Shown one piece after another: positions 1-12,489 of a stretch of DNA of 64,000 nucleotides (the stretch's first letter is position 1; each line of letters starts with the position of its first letter). The notes beneath the pieces are model-generated. The model saw nothing but the letters and a program-made list of their open reading frames with translations. It was not told the DNA's origin and made no database searches. The stretch comes from Amaurobius ferox (Eukaryota > Arthropoda > Arachnida > Araneae > Amaurobiidae): the NCBI GenBank assembly GCA_951213105.1, contig OX578137.1, positions 61,578,736 to 61,642,735 of the forward strand, written 5' to 3'. Made by a program: the position numbers and the translations under genes.

Positions 1-684
1 TCTCATTTGATAACTGGGCTTATTTTCAAAGGTGGAGCAAAAAAATCCAAAAAAACTAAAATATCTCGAAAACGGCTAGTTCTAGTGTAATGGGGTTGGT
101 CTTATTCTTTAATTCGTTAAAAGTTACGTATTAAACAAGCATTTAATGGATATATTTGAGCATACATAGTTCTTTATTTTAGATTTTGGCGATTTTTGAG
201 ACTTTTGGGATTTTTGCAAAAAAAGGCAGATTATGTTTTTCCAAATCGTACCGAAATCTAATCAGCACCAGTGACTTATCTATCCACAAGTGACTTATCT
301 ACCGAATTTTGTGTAATTCGATCCATTAGTTTTTTAGCTGGAGTGGATACAAGCTTTTGCGGGCCATTTCGCAAAAGAAGTCGGGATATTTTATCCCGAA
401 TAGTACCCAAAACTAATCAGCACCAAATTCGCCCACAAGTGACTTACCTACCAAATTTTATGAAATTCGGTCCATTAGTTGGAGTGGATACAAAATCTTC
501 ACAGACAGACAGACAGACAGACAGATAGACAGACACACAGACACACACACAGATGTCACGCTAAAATTAGTTTTTTCGTATTCTAGAGGTCTCGAAACGT
601 GTAGATCCGTCGAAAACTCGAGTTGCGATTTTCAGCATGATTTCAATACTTTCCCGATGCATTACCGTGTATTGCAGGGAAAGT
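1..684 (-). mobile_element. Family A2 element, 5' part, cut by the window edge
   Basis: On the minus strand the element begins at 684 with ACTTTCCCTGCAATACACGG, which folds with the GGAAAGT about 30 bases further in. A region containing CTCGAGTTTTCGACGG follows, then a GTCT/GTGT microsatellite (about 490-550 on the plus strand), then internal modules with GTGGATAC and AAGTGACTTACCTACC. The modules are present at least twice. The same order is seen at 27345-27966 and 40254-41608. Its 3' end lies outside the window. The ORF at 271-528 is only a reading of these repeat modules and should not be taken as a gene. Confidence 0.8.
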
Positions 685-1545
685 AAAAAATAATGCGAAT
701 TGAGTAATTTGCGTGTACTATTCCTTTATAATGTATCCATACATAACATTTCATAGCTATACATCCAATCATTTTTGAGCTCATATCCACAAACATACAA
801 GCAGATAGAGAGAGGGAGGTCTTTCGAAAAGTGCTTGAAATGTGTTCAAAAGTTCTTAAAACTGCATTTCCGTTAAAATTTCCAATTAGAAAACCTTATA
901 AAACAGTTATTTTTCTGTGCTTTTTCTATATAATAATATGAATCATTAACAATATGTATAAAATCATAAATTTTACTGTGTTATCAATTGTAAATATTCC
1001 GCACAATTTAAAAAATAATCTTGTGCGTTAAAAACACTAAAGTATCATTTATTTTACTCTCTTCAGTCGTACGCGATAATTTTGAACAAGTTTTTGCGTA
1101 ATTAAATGCGCGTTTAATTAATGTTCCCCTAGTTTCACATTCACAGCAGCATCAAGAATAAAAATATATTCTTTTAATAACTGCAAAGATAACTAATTAT
1201 GGTTTTGAAAACAATTAAATTATAATCAAATGAGTAATATCGAAAGAATTACTAAATTCCGTGTAGACGCATCAGCCGAAAGTACCACTATTTACCATAT
1301 AATTACGGGAAATTTTCATCTAAAACAAGAGCTCCTTTATTTCCAGATAGATTATAATTAGAGCTCTTTAAGGAGATGAATTGCTCTCAGTACTGCTAAT
1401 AAACGATAAAGCGTCTAGTGGGAGAATATTCCTTATTTGCTACTGAACATTAGAAATTGTAACAAAATTAAATTCGAAAATGAATTTAAGCAATGCAGTG
1501 TAGTGAAAAATATATTCTCTCACTTTTTGCCAATTATTACTTCTT
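685..1545. other. Intergenic, no gene seen
   Basis: AT-rich sequence between two repeat elements. I see no coding similarity, RNA gene or clear repeat in it. Confidence 0.6.
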
Positions 1546-3280
1546 ACTTTCCTTATATACATAATGTATAAGGAAAGTATTGTGACGGGGTCGAAAATTC
1601 GAATTCGAGTTTTCGACGGGAGAGCACGTTTCAAGCATCCCTGATCACGAATCAAACATTTTTGAAGTGATGTCTGTGTGTGTGTATGTGTGTGTGTGTG
1701 TGTATGTGTGTGTGTGTGTGAAAGTATGTGTGTGTGTGTGTGTGTGTGTGTCAGTGAGTCTGTGGAGACGATAACTGACGAACGAATGGACCGATTCGAA
1801 CGAAATTTGGTACAAAAATCACAATCCGTAAACACTGGAAGCCTATTGTTTTTATACGTAATCGAATGTTCAGAACCCCCCTAAAGTTTCGAATGAAATT
1901 TTGAAAAAATCGTCAAAAAATCAAAACCGCTAATAAAGTTACGTAAATAGACATTTCTTATGTAATTTTTCATTAGAAAACGATTGGCATAAATTTTAGA
2001 ACGCTAACATGAACCGTTCTCGAGATATTGTGCATTTTTCAAAAAAATTATGAAAAAGTCACGTAAAAAAAAAATTCCTATTGAAAAACATGTTCACTTT
2101 TCATATGTAATACCATGCGATAAATTGAGTGACATCATTCTCGTGGATCTAGCTCGTTCCATTAATGAAAAAATATACTTTGAATAATACTTTTGTATTT
2201 GAACGCCAATAGTCATTTATCTGCAGTAAGAATAACCTTTTTCTTAGTGCATAACGCTTGGCGAGATTTTGGCGACGAATTTGGCGGAATGTCGCCAACT
2301 TGGCGACTTTTTTGAAATGTTGCCAAATTAATGAAAATCTCGCCAAATGGATAAAAATGATGCTAAATCAATGAAAATGACGACTGATTGTCGAAAATTC
2401 AATATCTTGGAAAGAATATTAGTATCTACTATAAGAAAAACCTATTTTTTTACTGTAAAAGTAGTAAATTCATTACATTATATAAGGAAAGTCATGTGTT
2501 GCCCACATCTGATTTTTTTATACTCAATCGAATGTTCAGACCCGCCTAAATTTTCGAGTGAAATTTTGAAAAATTCATCAAAAAATCAAAACCGCTAATA
2601 AAGTTACGCAAATAGACATTTCTTATGTAATTTTTCATTAAAAAACAATTGACATAAATTTTAGAACGTTAACATGAACCGTTCTCGAGATATTGCACAG
2701 TTTTCAAAAAAATTATCAAAAAGTTATATAAAATAAAAAAAAAATATTTCCTATTGAGAAACATGTTCACTTTTCATATGTAATACCATGCGATAAATTG
2801 GGTGACATCATTCTCGTGGATCTAGTCTTTCCATTCATGAAAAAGATACTTTGAGTAATACTTTTGTATTTGAACGCCAATAGCTGTATATTTGCTGTAA
2901 GAATAACTTATTTCTCCATCCATAACGCTTGGCGAGATTTTGGCGTCGAATTTGGCGGAAAGTCGCCAACTCGGCGACTTGTTTAAATGTTGCTAAATTA
3001 ACGAAAATCTCGCCAAATGGATAAAAATGAGGCTAAATCAATGAAAATGACGATTAATTGAAGAAATTCAATATCTTGGAAAGAATATATCTACTATAAG
3101 AATAAGCTATTGTTTTTACTGTTAAAGTAGTAAATCCATTGCATTATATAAGGAAAGTCATGTGTTGCCCACATCAGATTTTCTTAGTATTGTGACGGGG
3201 TCGAAAATTCGAAATCGAGTTTTCGACGGGAGAGTACGTTTCAAGCATCCTTGATCACGAATCAAACATTTTCGAAGTGA

Positions 3281-3318
<38 letters not shown>

Positions 3319-4043
3319 TGTGTGTGTGTGTGTGTGTGTGTGAAAGTATGTGTGTGTGTGTGTGTGTGTGTGTGTCAGTGAGTCTGTGGAGACGATAACT
3401 GACGAACGAATAGACCGATTCGAATGAAATTTGGTAAAAAAATTGCAGTCCGAAAACACTGGAAGCCTATTGTTTTTATACGTAATCGAATGTTCAGAAC
3501 CCCCCTAAATTGTCGTGTGAAATTTTGAAAAAATCGTCAAAAAATCAAAACCTCTAATAAAGCTAACATTTCTTATGTAATTTTTCATTAGAAAACGATT
3601 GACATAAATTTTAGAAAGCTAACATGAACCGTTCTCGAGATATTGCACATTTTTCAAAGAAATTATCAAAAAGTCATATAAAATACTTTTGTATTTGAAC
3701 GCCAATGGTCATTTATCTGCTGTAAGAATAACGTATTTCTTCGTCCATAACGCTTGGCGAGATTTTGGCGACGAATTTGGTGGAATGTCGCCAACTTGGC
3801 GACATTTTTAAATGTTACTAAATTAACAAAAAACTCGCGAAATGGATAAAAATGACGCTAAATCAATGAAAATGACGACTCACTGACGAAAATTTGGCCG
3901 TCTTATACAGTACCTCAGCCGAATTTTCAATATCTTGGAAAGAATATAAATTTCTACTATAAAAATAATCTAATTTTTTTACTGTAAAAGTTGCAAATTA
4001 ATTGCATTATATAAGGAAAGTCATGTGCTGCCCACATCAGATT
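1546..4043 (+). mobile_element. Tandem array of three family A1 units
   Basis: Unit 1 starts at 1546 with the hairpin ACTTTCCTTATATAC...GTATAAGGAAAGT, then TATTGTGACGGGGTCGAAAA and a (GT)n tract at about 1674-1751. It ends near 2513 with TATATAAGGAAAGTCATGTG plus the stem-loop ATGTG-ttgcc-CACAT. A second, 5'-truncated unit follows and ends near 3179. A third unit starts at about 3186 inside the 5' region, with no terminal hairpin, has a (GT)n tract at 3284-3375 and ends near 4043 with CACATCAGATTT. All three keep the same 3' end, so the array is head-to-tail with truncated 5' ends. Each unit also contains a cluster of TTGGCGA and TCGCCAA words. No coding capacity is seen. Confidence 0.85.
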
Positions 4044-4854
4044 TATTTAATGCATTTTCCTATTAAAATGCTCATTTTATGAATGATTACAAAATGTACC
4101 CGTCGTTGCCCGAGATTTAAAGCGGAATTTAATTGAATATAGTCGTTCAATTTTTATCAAAGGTCGTAGTCGCGCCCCGCCTACTTTTTAGCTATTATTT
4201 TATTAAGCAAACGAGCAAAAATACTGGTGCACCCTAATCAGGTTCTTTTGGATCGCTGTACAGGCATCAGCTTAGCAGGTTAATGGCCAACAAATGCACT
4301 TATGCAATTTAGGTATACCAGCGCGGCATGTGTGATACGCCCTAAAACACTGCCATTCCGTTTTGGACACTTCCGTTTAAGTGCCTAAATACACCTGAAT
4401 CCAGAGACGTGTATGCCTAAAACTGCTTTTATAAAAAAAAAATAACATATGCATTAAAAATAAAGTTTTAAAAATATTATACAACACAAATCAGAAAAAA
4501 TGGGCTTTAATGTACCTTATTGCATAATCGCAATTCCCTAATAAAAATTACTTCGAAAAGAAAACAAAAACATTGTTAAAAGAGATTAAAAATGAATTTC
4601 TATATACTATTTAGAGAGTTTACTTCCGATGTATGTCAAATTTTCAGAACAAGCATATAACATTGAAATAATTCTATATTTCAAAAATTGAAAATTTATC
4701 TTTGAATCCACAACATTAAAAAAATCACAAATTTTATAGCAATCAAGAGTCGCCATAAGTTTAAGATATCGTTTACAAAACACCTGCGAAAGAAAGAAAG
4801 TGTTTACATTCGAAAAGAATCGCCTGCTCGATAAATGACAAAAATCGGGACAAA
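4044..4854. other. Intergenic, no gene seen
   Basis: AT-rich spacer. A short stretch at about 4093-4190 (CCCGTCGTTGCCCGAG) is less AT-rich and may be an old repeat fragment, but I could not assign it. Confidence 0.5.
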
Positions 4855-6206
4855 TTTCGACTTTGCAGTTCATAACTTTTAAACTAATTCGAATTTTTAG
4901 AAAATTTTGTCGAGCCATATGGTCTGGAAACCTAAAGTACATTTATACCAAATTTCGCCGCTGTTCGGACCCCCACCCCTTCAAATTTTCAAATAAAAAT
5001 TTTGAAATTTTCAAATGAAATTTCAACTTTTGAGTTCATAACTTTTAAACCAATTCGAATGTTTAGAAAAATTTGTGGAGCCGTATGGTCTGGAAACCTA
5101 AAGTACATTTGTACCAAATTTCGCCACTGTTCGGAACCCCAACCCCCTCAAATTTTCAAATGAAATTTTGAAAGAATCAGAATCTCCAATAATGTTGCGT
5201 TAGTAATCATTTCGTATGTAATGTTTTTATTCGAAAACGATTGGCACGAATTTTAGAACACTAGCATGAACCGTTCTCGAGATATTGCACTTTTTCAAGT
5301 GAATTTATCAAAAACTCGCATAAAATAAAATAAAAGTATTAACTCTGAAATATTTTGACTTTTCATATGTAATATTATGCTGTAAATTTCTCAATATCAT
5401 TTTTATGGAACTAGTTCGTACCATTCACAAGAGAAGATGTTTTGTGTAATGGTTTTAAATTTTAACATGTAACCATTCGCCAACAGTTAAATATTTAAGA
5501 AATGCTCTTCACTCCGTTTGTCTGTAACACTTGGCGATAAATTTAGCAAACTTGGTTTTCATTTAGCGAAATACTGGCAATTCACCAGATTGACGAAGAT
5601 ATCGTTAAGATTTTTAAAATGATCCTAAGTTAACTGAAATAACGCCAAATTGACTAATTGATTACTAAATATTTTGATATATAGATTATATTGCTTATTG
5701 CAGATGCTATCAATAATCTTCTTAGACTCAAACAGTCCAACCAACCTGAAGGTGTAAATCTCTTTGGACGGCCGGGAAGTACCACCAAATTTAAACCGAA
5801 ACCCAGTGGGGGAGGCATCCACAGGGACCATACTCTCCGTCCTCTGCCATCAATCTATCGGAAGATCTTACGGATCCACATATTTAACATGCCCGTACTC
5901 CGCGTGAACACGGGGATAGTTTGTGCAAAGCCGGGAATCGAACTTAGGTCGTCCGAGTGCAATCCCCTCACGCTAGCCACTGGGCTGCTCCACCTCTGCT
6001 ATCAATATTGCGTGCATTGTCAATTTAGAGTTGCGTGAAGTATAAGTTAATTGCGTACTTCACAATATTTTTACATGTTGTCATCCGAAAAAGACCCATT
6101 TCAACATAAGCATTGTTCTATAGATCTTATACATCATTGTTTCATTGTGAAATAAGTAAATCCATTGCATTATATAGAGAAAGTCACGTGCTGCCCACAT
6201 CAGATA
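4855..6206 (+). mobile_element. Diverged family A1-like element, 5' truncated, split by a SINE
   Basis: It has the A-family interior phrase GAACCGTTCTCGAGATATTG (5270-5289) and ends at about 6165-6206 with the A1 3' terminus, GAAAGTCACGTGCTGCCCAC followed by ATCAGAT. The 5' hairpin and microsatellite are missing. Near its start a module of about 165 bp is present twice (from about 4859 and 5023), each with GTTCATAACTTTTAAAC and CATATGGTCTGGAAACC or a close variant. A tRNA-headed SINE is inserted at 5716-5996. A sister sequence at about 10365-10385 shows the corresponding site without the SINE. Confidence 0.7.
5716..5996 (-). mobile_element. tRNA-headed SINE with intact target-site duplication
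   Basis: The insert is flanked by the 11-bp direct repeat TGCTATCAATA (5705-5715 and 5997-6007). Read on the minus strand it begins with a tRNA-like head holding an A-box-like AGTGGCTAGCGTGAGG and a B-box-like AGTTCGATTCCCG. A body follows with GGATGCCTCCCCCACTGGG and CGGTTTAAATTTGGTGG. That body is homologous to the body of the 5S-headed SINE at 17144-17529. The site without the insert is seen at about 10365-10385 in a related repeat. The ORFs across it (5691-6038 plus, 5625-5831 minus) are not genes. Confidence 0.88.
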
Positions 6207-6786
6207 TTTTCTTAAATGCATCAAAAGACGTCATAAATTTTTATTTTGCTTATTTAACCACTATGTTTTTTAATCACTATCAAACAGAAAAACATATTGA
6301 GTTTCTTTGAAAACAGACTTTCTGCAATGTTTTCCGTATATAGATAGCCCTCAGGAAAGTTATACGCTGTGTAAATGTTAAGCTCCGTAAGACAACGTCT
6401 TTCATATCTATGAGAAAAAAAATGAGTTTCTTGATTTTCTTTAGTGAAGTTCTCAAAATTTTGATAATTGAATCAAATTTTTCTCTAAATATGAAGATCA
6501 CGTATTTCCAATACAGGAGTCTCTACTTCGAGCTGGAATTCCCCATAGAATTGAGCCATCTCGACCTATAATTCAAAGAAATGTGAAGTTTAATTCATTA
6601 ACCGATGATTCTAAAAAAGAGGTTTTAAAATTTTCATCGCACTTACTAAAAAAATATTTTACGATGTACAGAATCCTTAGAATTCTATCAACAAATTCGG
6701 GATAATAGTCTGCATGGTTTAAATCTGAAATAGGTTCGGAATAATTTGAAAAAAAAAAGACTGGGAATATATATATATAATTAACA
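6207..6786. other. Intergenic, no gene seen
   Basis: AT-rich, with ORFs of 65-75 codons on both strands that resemble nothing I know and whose composition fits chance. A short (TA)n tract lies at about 6768-6778. Confidence 0.5.
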
Positions 6787-8086
6787 ACAAGAAATATCAA
6801 TCATGCTTAAAGCATTGATTATGAAACACTTTCCAACGTCAATGCAATTTTATTTAAACATGTCTAAAATGCAATACATTCCTCGGTAATATCTTAAAAC
6901 TTATCACAATACTACATTAATTTATTATATTTGAAAACTTAAACTTTCATCGAAAAAAATGAACTTCATTTAAATGACAGCATTAAAATATAAATTGTCT
7001 GGATTAAATATCTCTAAAATGCGATACATTCCACGGTAATATTTTTAAAACTATCATAATACTACGTTAATTTATTATATTTGAAAACTTCATCGAAAAC
7101 AACTGAAATTAATTCAAATGACGTCATAGAAAAAATAACACACCTGGCTCTCTCTATAAAAACAGCATTTCATTCATAACTTTCTCCCATTCATTTCATT
7201 CTTCACAATACTATAATAATTTATTTTATTTAAAAATTAAGAGCATTGAGCTACACGTAATTAAACTCTATGCTTAAAACTTCATCGAAAAAAATCGTCC
7301 TTCTCTTTATAAAATCAATTAATATTTCATTCATATCAGCCATGCAAACTCCATGGGCTAAATTATTTTGTGTTAAAGAAATACAGCAATTCTAATACAA
7401 CTCATTCTACATATTTTGCTGTTTACGTTTTACATAAGTGAAAAATAGGCTTCGTTGTAGAAATAATCAAATTTAGATAATCATTTAGACTCAAATATAT
7501 TGTATTTGCGTTGTTTCAGTATGTAGATGCACAGAATTTAAGCAAAAATAAAGTAGTTTTAGGACGGACACAACACTCAATATGAATTAAAAAGAACTTA
7601 AAAAATCACGATTTTGAAACAAGATGGATGCCATATATAATTTTGAAGTGGGTCATGTGATCTTTTCATATCATGGTCACGTGATCGTTTCATATAACAG
7701 GTGTAATTATTATTTTAATTTTCATTTAAAAACTACTGAATATATTTCGCTGAATTTTTTTTATACATTTTATGGAATAATTTGAATATTACCTAAAATT
7801 TTCAAAGCAATTTGTGAATTATAAATCCGCTTAAAAATGTTTGAAAAATTAGATCCCATAGGGCTCAATGTATTTCATTTTTTCAACCCGGGTTCAATCC
7901 AAAACTAATTGGGTGATATTATTCATTAATATTCCCATAGGTCCTACAGACCGCCTGAACAAAGTACTAAAATTTCATTTTGATTAAGTAATTTTTACGG
8001 CAGTTATCGTGCTAACGGACAGACAGACAGACAGAATGAATGAACAAAGTCATAAACACTTTTCTTCAACTTTGTTGTAAAGTGTT
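6787..8086 (-). mobile_element. Family B element, full length
   Basis: On the minus strand it starts at 8086 with AACACTTTACAACAAAGTTG, pairing with AAGTGTT just downstream. It carries a short GTCT microsatellite near that end (about 8020-8033). It ends with the 3' subterminal repeat GTTGGAAAGTGTT, a stem-loop of type ATCAATGCTTTAAGCATGAT and TTTCTTGT. Its length of about 1300 bp matches copies at 8581-9877, 10513-11823, 20015-21327 and 35942-37245. No ORF of note is present, so it is non-autonomous. Confidence 0.88.
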
Positions 8087-8580
8087 AAAAAATAAAACAA
8101 ATTATATTAGTAAGCATGTATTACTTTCCTTATATACATAGTATAATGTATAAGGAAAGTATTATGACAGGGTCGAAAATTCGAATTCGAGTTTTCGATG
8201 GGAGAACACGTTTAAAGCATCTCTGAACACGAATCAAACGTTTTTGAGGTGATCTCTGCGTGTTGTGTGTGTGTGTGTGTCTGTCTGTGTGCGTGTGTGT
8301 GCCTGTCGAGACGATATCTCGCGAATGATGCGATTCGAACGAAATTTGGTACAAGAATTGCAATCAGTGAATACTGGAAGCCTATTGTTTTTAAACGCAA
8401 TCGAATATACTGAATCCACTCAAATTTTGAAAACGTCCTCAAAAAATCATAACATTTAATAAAGTTATGCAAATAATCTTTCCTTTTTTCATTAGAAAAC
8501 GATTGACACACATTTTAGAACACTAGCATGAACCGTTCTCGATATATTGCCCATTTATCAAAAAATCACATAAAATTAAA

Positions 8581-9877
8581 ACAAGAAAGATCAATCATGC
8601 TTAAAGCATTGATTATGAAACACTTTCCAACTTCAATGCAATTTTATTTAAAAAAGTCGAAAATGCAATACATTCCTCGGTAATATTTTAAAACTTATCA
8701 CAATACTTCATTGATTTATTATATTTGAAAACTTAAACCTTCATTGAAAAAAATGAACGTCATTCAAATGACGGCATTGAAATATAAATTGCCTGGTTTA
8801 AATATCTCTAAAATGCAATACATTCCACGGTAATATTTTTAAAACTATCATAATACTACGATAATTTATTATATTTGAAAACTTCATCGAAAACAACTGA
8901 AATAAATTCAAATGACGTCATAGAAAAAATAACACGCCTGGATCTCTCTATAAAAGAAGGATTTCATTCATTTCATTCATCACAATACTATAATAATTTA
9001 TTTTATTTAAACATTTTGTTTACGACCATGGAACTACAAAAAATTAAACTCTATGCTTGAAACTTCATCGAAAAAAATCGTCCTTCTGTTTATAAAATCA
9101 ATTAATATTTCATTCATATCAGCCATGCAGACTCCATGGACTGAATTATTTTGTGTTAAAGAAATACAGTAATTCTAATACAACTCATTCTATATATTTT
9201 GCTGTTTACATTTTACATAGGTGAAAAATAGGCTTAGTTGTAGAAATAATCAAATTTGAATGAGAATCTAAACTAAAATATATTGTCATTGTGTTGTTTT
9301 AGTATGTAGATGCACAGAATTTAAGCAAAAATAAAGTAGTTTTAGGACGGATACAACACTCAATATGAATTAAAAAGAACTTTAAAAAATCACGATTTTG
9401 AAACAAGATGGATGCCATATATCATTTTGAAGTCGGTCATGTGATCGTTTCATATCATGGTCACGTGATCGTTTCATATAAGATGTGTAATTAATATTTT
9501 AATTTTTATATAAAAAACAACTGAATATATTTCGCTGAATTTTTTTTATAAATTTTATGGAACAATTTGACTATTACCTAAAATTTTCGAAGAAACTTGT
9601 GAATTTTAAATCCGCTTAAAAAATGTTTGAAAAATTAGGTCCCATAGGGTTCAAAGTATTTCATTTTTTCAACCCGGGTTCAATCCAAAACTAATTGGGT
9701 GATATTATTCATTTATATTCCCATAGGTCCTACGGACCGTCTGAACAACATATTAAAATTTCATTTTGATTAAGTCATTTTTACGACAGTTATCGTGCTA
9801 ACGGACAGACAGACAGACAGACAGACAGACAGAATGAACAAAGTCATAAACACTTTTCAACTTTGTTGTAAAGTGTT
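8581..9877 (-). mobile_element. Family B element nested in A1
   Basis: It has the same ends as the other B copies: ACAAGAAAGATCAATCATGC on the plus strand at 8581 and TTTGTTGTAAAGTGTT ending at 9877. The microsatellite (ACAG)n lies at about 9806-9832. It interrupts A1 interior sequence at an A/T-rich point, with no obvious duplication beyond A/T bases. Confidence 0.88.
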
Positions 9878-10512
9878 AAAAAACGATAAATCAATGGAAA
9901 TGACAACTAATTGATGAAAATTCAATATCTTGGAAAGAACATAATGACTGTAAGAATAACTCATTTCTCCATCCGTCCATAATGGTTGGCGAAAAATTTG
10001 GCGGGATGTTGTAAATTTGGTGACGATTTTATATGTTGTCAGATTGACAAAAATGTCGCCAAATTGATAAAAATATCTCTAAATAAGAGACAATGCTTTG
10101 TAAATTTTTAATTCCATCCTATGACGGGCATACCTTCTAGTATATAAAAAATGCTTTTCTCTCCATTTGTTTGTAATACTTAACGGTACATATAGCGAAC
10201 TGGGCGAATAATCTAGCAAATTATTTCCAGCTTGCCGATATTTAGCCCTTAAATTGACGAAAACATTGCCAAAATTGCAAAAATTACAGGTTAATGAAAA
10301 TGACGCCTAATTGATGAATTTATTATTAAAATATTTTAATATATGGACTATATTGCTTATTTAGGATGCTATCAATATTGATAATTGTTTATTTAGAGTT
10401 GCGTGAAAAAGAAGTTAATTCGGTACGACATAACTTTACCTGTTGCCATTCAAGCATCAAATGTACAATTCAACGTTACAAACACTGTTCCGACTATCTT
10501 CTCACCATTTTT

Positions 10513-11823
10513 AACACTTTACAACAAAGTTGAAAAGTGTTTATGACTTTGTTCATTCTGTCTGTCTGTCTGTCTGTCGGTCTGTCTGTCTGTCCGTTAG
10601 CGCGATAACTGCCGTAAAAATGACTTAATCAAAATGAAATTTTAGTATGTTTCTCAGACGGTCTGTAGGACCTATGGGAATATAAATGAATAATATCACC
10701 CAATTAGTTTTGGATTGAACCCGGGTTGAAAAAATGAAATAAATTGAGCCCTATGGGACCTAATTTTTCAAACATTTTTTAAGCGGATTTAAAATTCACA
10801 AATTGGTTCGAAAATTTTAGGTAGTAGTCAAATTGTTCCATAAAATATATAAAAAAAAAATTCAGCGAAATATATTCAGTAGTTTTTTAAATAAAAATTA
10901 AAATATTAATTACACATCTTATATGAAACGAACACGTGACCATGATATGAAACGATCACATGACCCACTTCAAAATGATATATGGCATCCATCTTGTTTC
11001 AAAATCGTGATTTTTTAAAGTTCTTTTTAATTCATATTGAGTGTTGTATCCGTCCTAAAACTACTTTATTTTTGCTTAAATTCTGTGCATCTACATACTA
11101 AAACAACACAATGACAATATATTTTAGTTTAAATTCTCATTCAAATTTGATTATTTCTACAACTAAGCCTATTTTTCACCTATGTAAAATGTAAACAGCA
11201 AAATATGTAGAATGAGTTGTATTAGAATTACTGTATTTCTTTAACACAAAATAATTCAGTCCATGGAGTCTGCATGGCTGATATGAATGAAATATTAATT
11301 GATTTTATAAACAGAAGGACGATTCTTTTCGATGAAGTTTTAAGCATAAAGTTTATGAATTGTAGCTCCATGGTCTTAATTTTTAAATAAAATAAATTAA
11401 TATAGTATTGTGATGAATGAAATGGAGAAAGTTATGAATGAAATCCTGCTTTTATAGAGAGATCCAAGCGTGTTATTTTTTCTATGACGTCATTTGAATT
11501 TATTTCAGTTGTTTTCGATGAAGTTTTCAAATATAATAAATTATCGTAGTATTATGATAGTTTTAAAAATATTACCGTGGAATGTATTGCATTTTAGAGA
11601 TATTTAAACCAGGCAATTTATATTTCAATGCCGTCATTTGAATGAAGTTCATTTTTTTCAATGAAGGTTTAAGTTTTCAAATATAATAAATCAATGTAGT
11701 ATTGTGATAAGTTTTAAAATATTACCGAGGAATGTATTGCATTTTCGACTTTTTAAACAAAATTGCATTGAAGTTGGAAAGTGTTTCATAATCAATGCTT
11801 TAAGCATGATTGATCTTTCTTGT
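10513..11823 (+). mobile_element. Family B element nested in A1, opposite orientation
   Basis: It starts AACACTTTACAACAAAGTTG at 10513, has (CTGT)n at about 10557-10594, and ends at 11823 with the stem-loop and TTTCTTGT. A1 sequence resumes at once with GAAAGAAATAAATTCATTGC and the A1 terminus. The ORF at 11704-11961 only runs across this junction. Confidence 0.88.
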
Positions 11824-11889
11824 TTTAACTGTGAAAGAAATAAATTCATTGCATTATATAAGGAAAGTCACGTGCTGCCCATATCAGAT

Positions 11890-12489
11890 TTTTTTAATTA
11901 TAGTAATGAATCACAATTGATTAACATTAAAATAATGAATATTAAAAACGCATACTTTTAAAATTTCTTTGATGAATCGATGTTTATTTAAGAAGACGTG
12001 ATCAGATTTCAGAAAATCATAAAATTGTGGACAATCCATCTCATAGTTACATTTTGTGTAAATTCAAGCTTCCAGATTTTCAACTTTAAGTTGCGTTTCT
12101 GTCACTTGTTCAAAAATCCTTATGGTTGAGAATATTCTTTCAGATGGATCATTTGTTCAAACTTAAATGTGTCCTTTATTTTCATGAAGGACACATTTAA
12201 GTTTTGAAAAAATAAATAAATCTGAAAGACAGCTGCATAAAAAAAAGGAAAGTCCTTTAAAATAAAGAATATATGGTCACCGCATTTACTATACGAGACT
12301 TTTGTGCATATAAGTGCTGTTTATTTTACCATTCCTGAATATAACGTCAACTTATCTATAGCCATATTATGTCAAATACACGCCTCCTGTAATCATTTTA
12401 GTAGCGATTTCTACGAATTAGATAACACTCTACTATATAGTTGGCATATATTCTTCTTCTATCTCGCCAGGTGTTCCTAACTTCACCAA
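11890..12489. other. Intergenic with one foldback hairpin, no gene seen
   Basis: No coding signal. It contains the strong inverted repeat listed separately at 12138-12228. Confidence 0.5.
12138..12228. repeat. Two-tier inverted repeat (foldback hairpin)
   Basis: The inner arms are 18-bp perfect complements (12159-12176 and 12187-12204, AAACTTAAATGTGTCCTT), separated by 10 bases. Outer arms CTTTCAGAT (12138-12146) and ATCTGAAAG (12220-12228) are also complementary. The structure would form a long cruciform or RNA hairpin. I see no gene for which it would be a terminator. Confidence 0.8.

Larger units (their letters stand above)
8123..11889 (+). mobile_element. Family A1 element hosting two family B insertions
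   Basis: It opens at 8123 with the A1 hairpin ACTTTCCTTATATACATAGT...GTATAAGGAAAGT, then GACAGGGTCGAAAATTCG and a (GT)n/(GTCT)n tract at about 8254-8305. It closes at about 11855-11889 with TATATAAGGAAAGTCACGTG CTGCCCATATCAGATT. Between these lie a minus-strand B element (8581-9877) and a plus-strand B element (10513-11823). Without them the A1 element would be about 1.15 kb. A 9878-10512 stretch of A-family interior, including words such as TGGCGAAAAATTTGGCGGGA, lies between the two B copies. Confidence 0.82.

Noticed and set aside
485..560. CRISPR-like or satellite array of short repeats
   Set aside because: Plain GACA/CA microsatellites; no spacer structure, and the window is animal DNA.
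1440..1835. 131-codon minus ORF and partner plus ORF 1678-1884
   Set aside because: They read a (GT)n microsatellite (Thr-His or Cys-Val runs) inside an A1 element.
5625..6038. 115-codon ORF with Pro/Gly-rich start
   Set aside because: It spans the tRNA-headed SINE and its target duplication.
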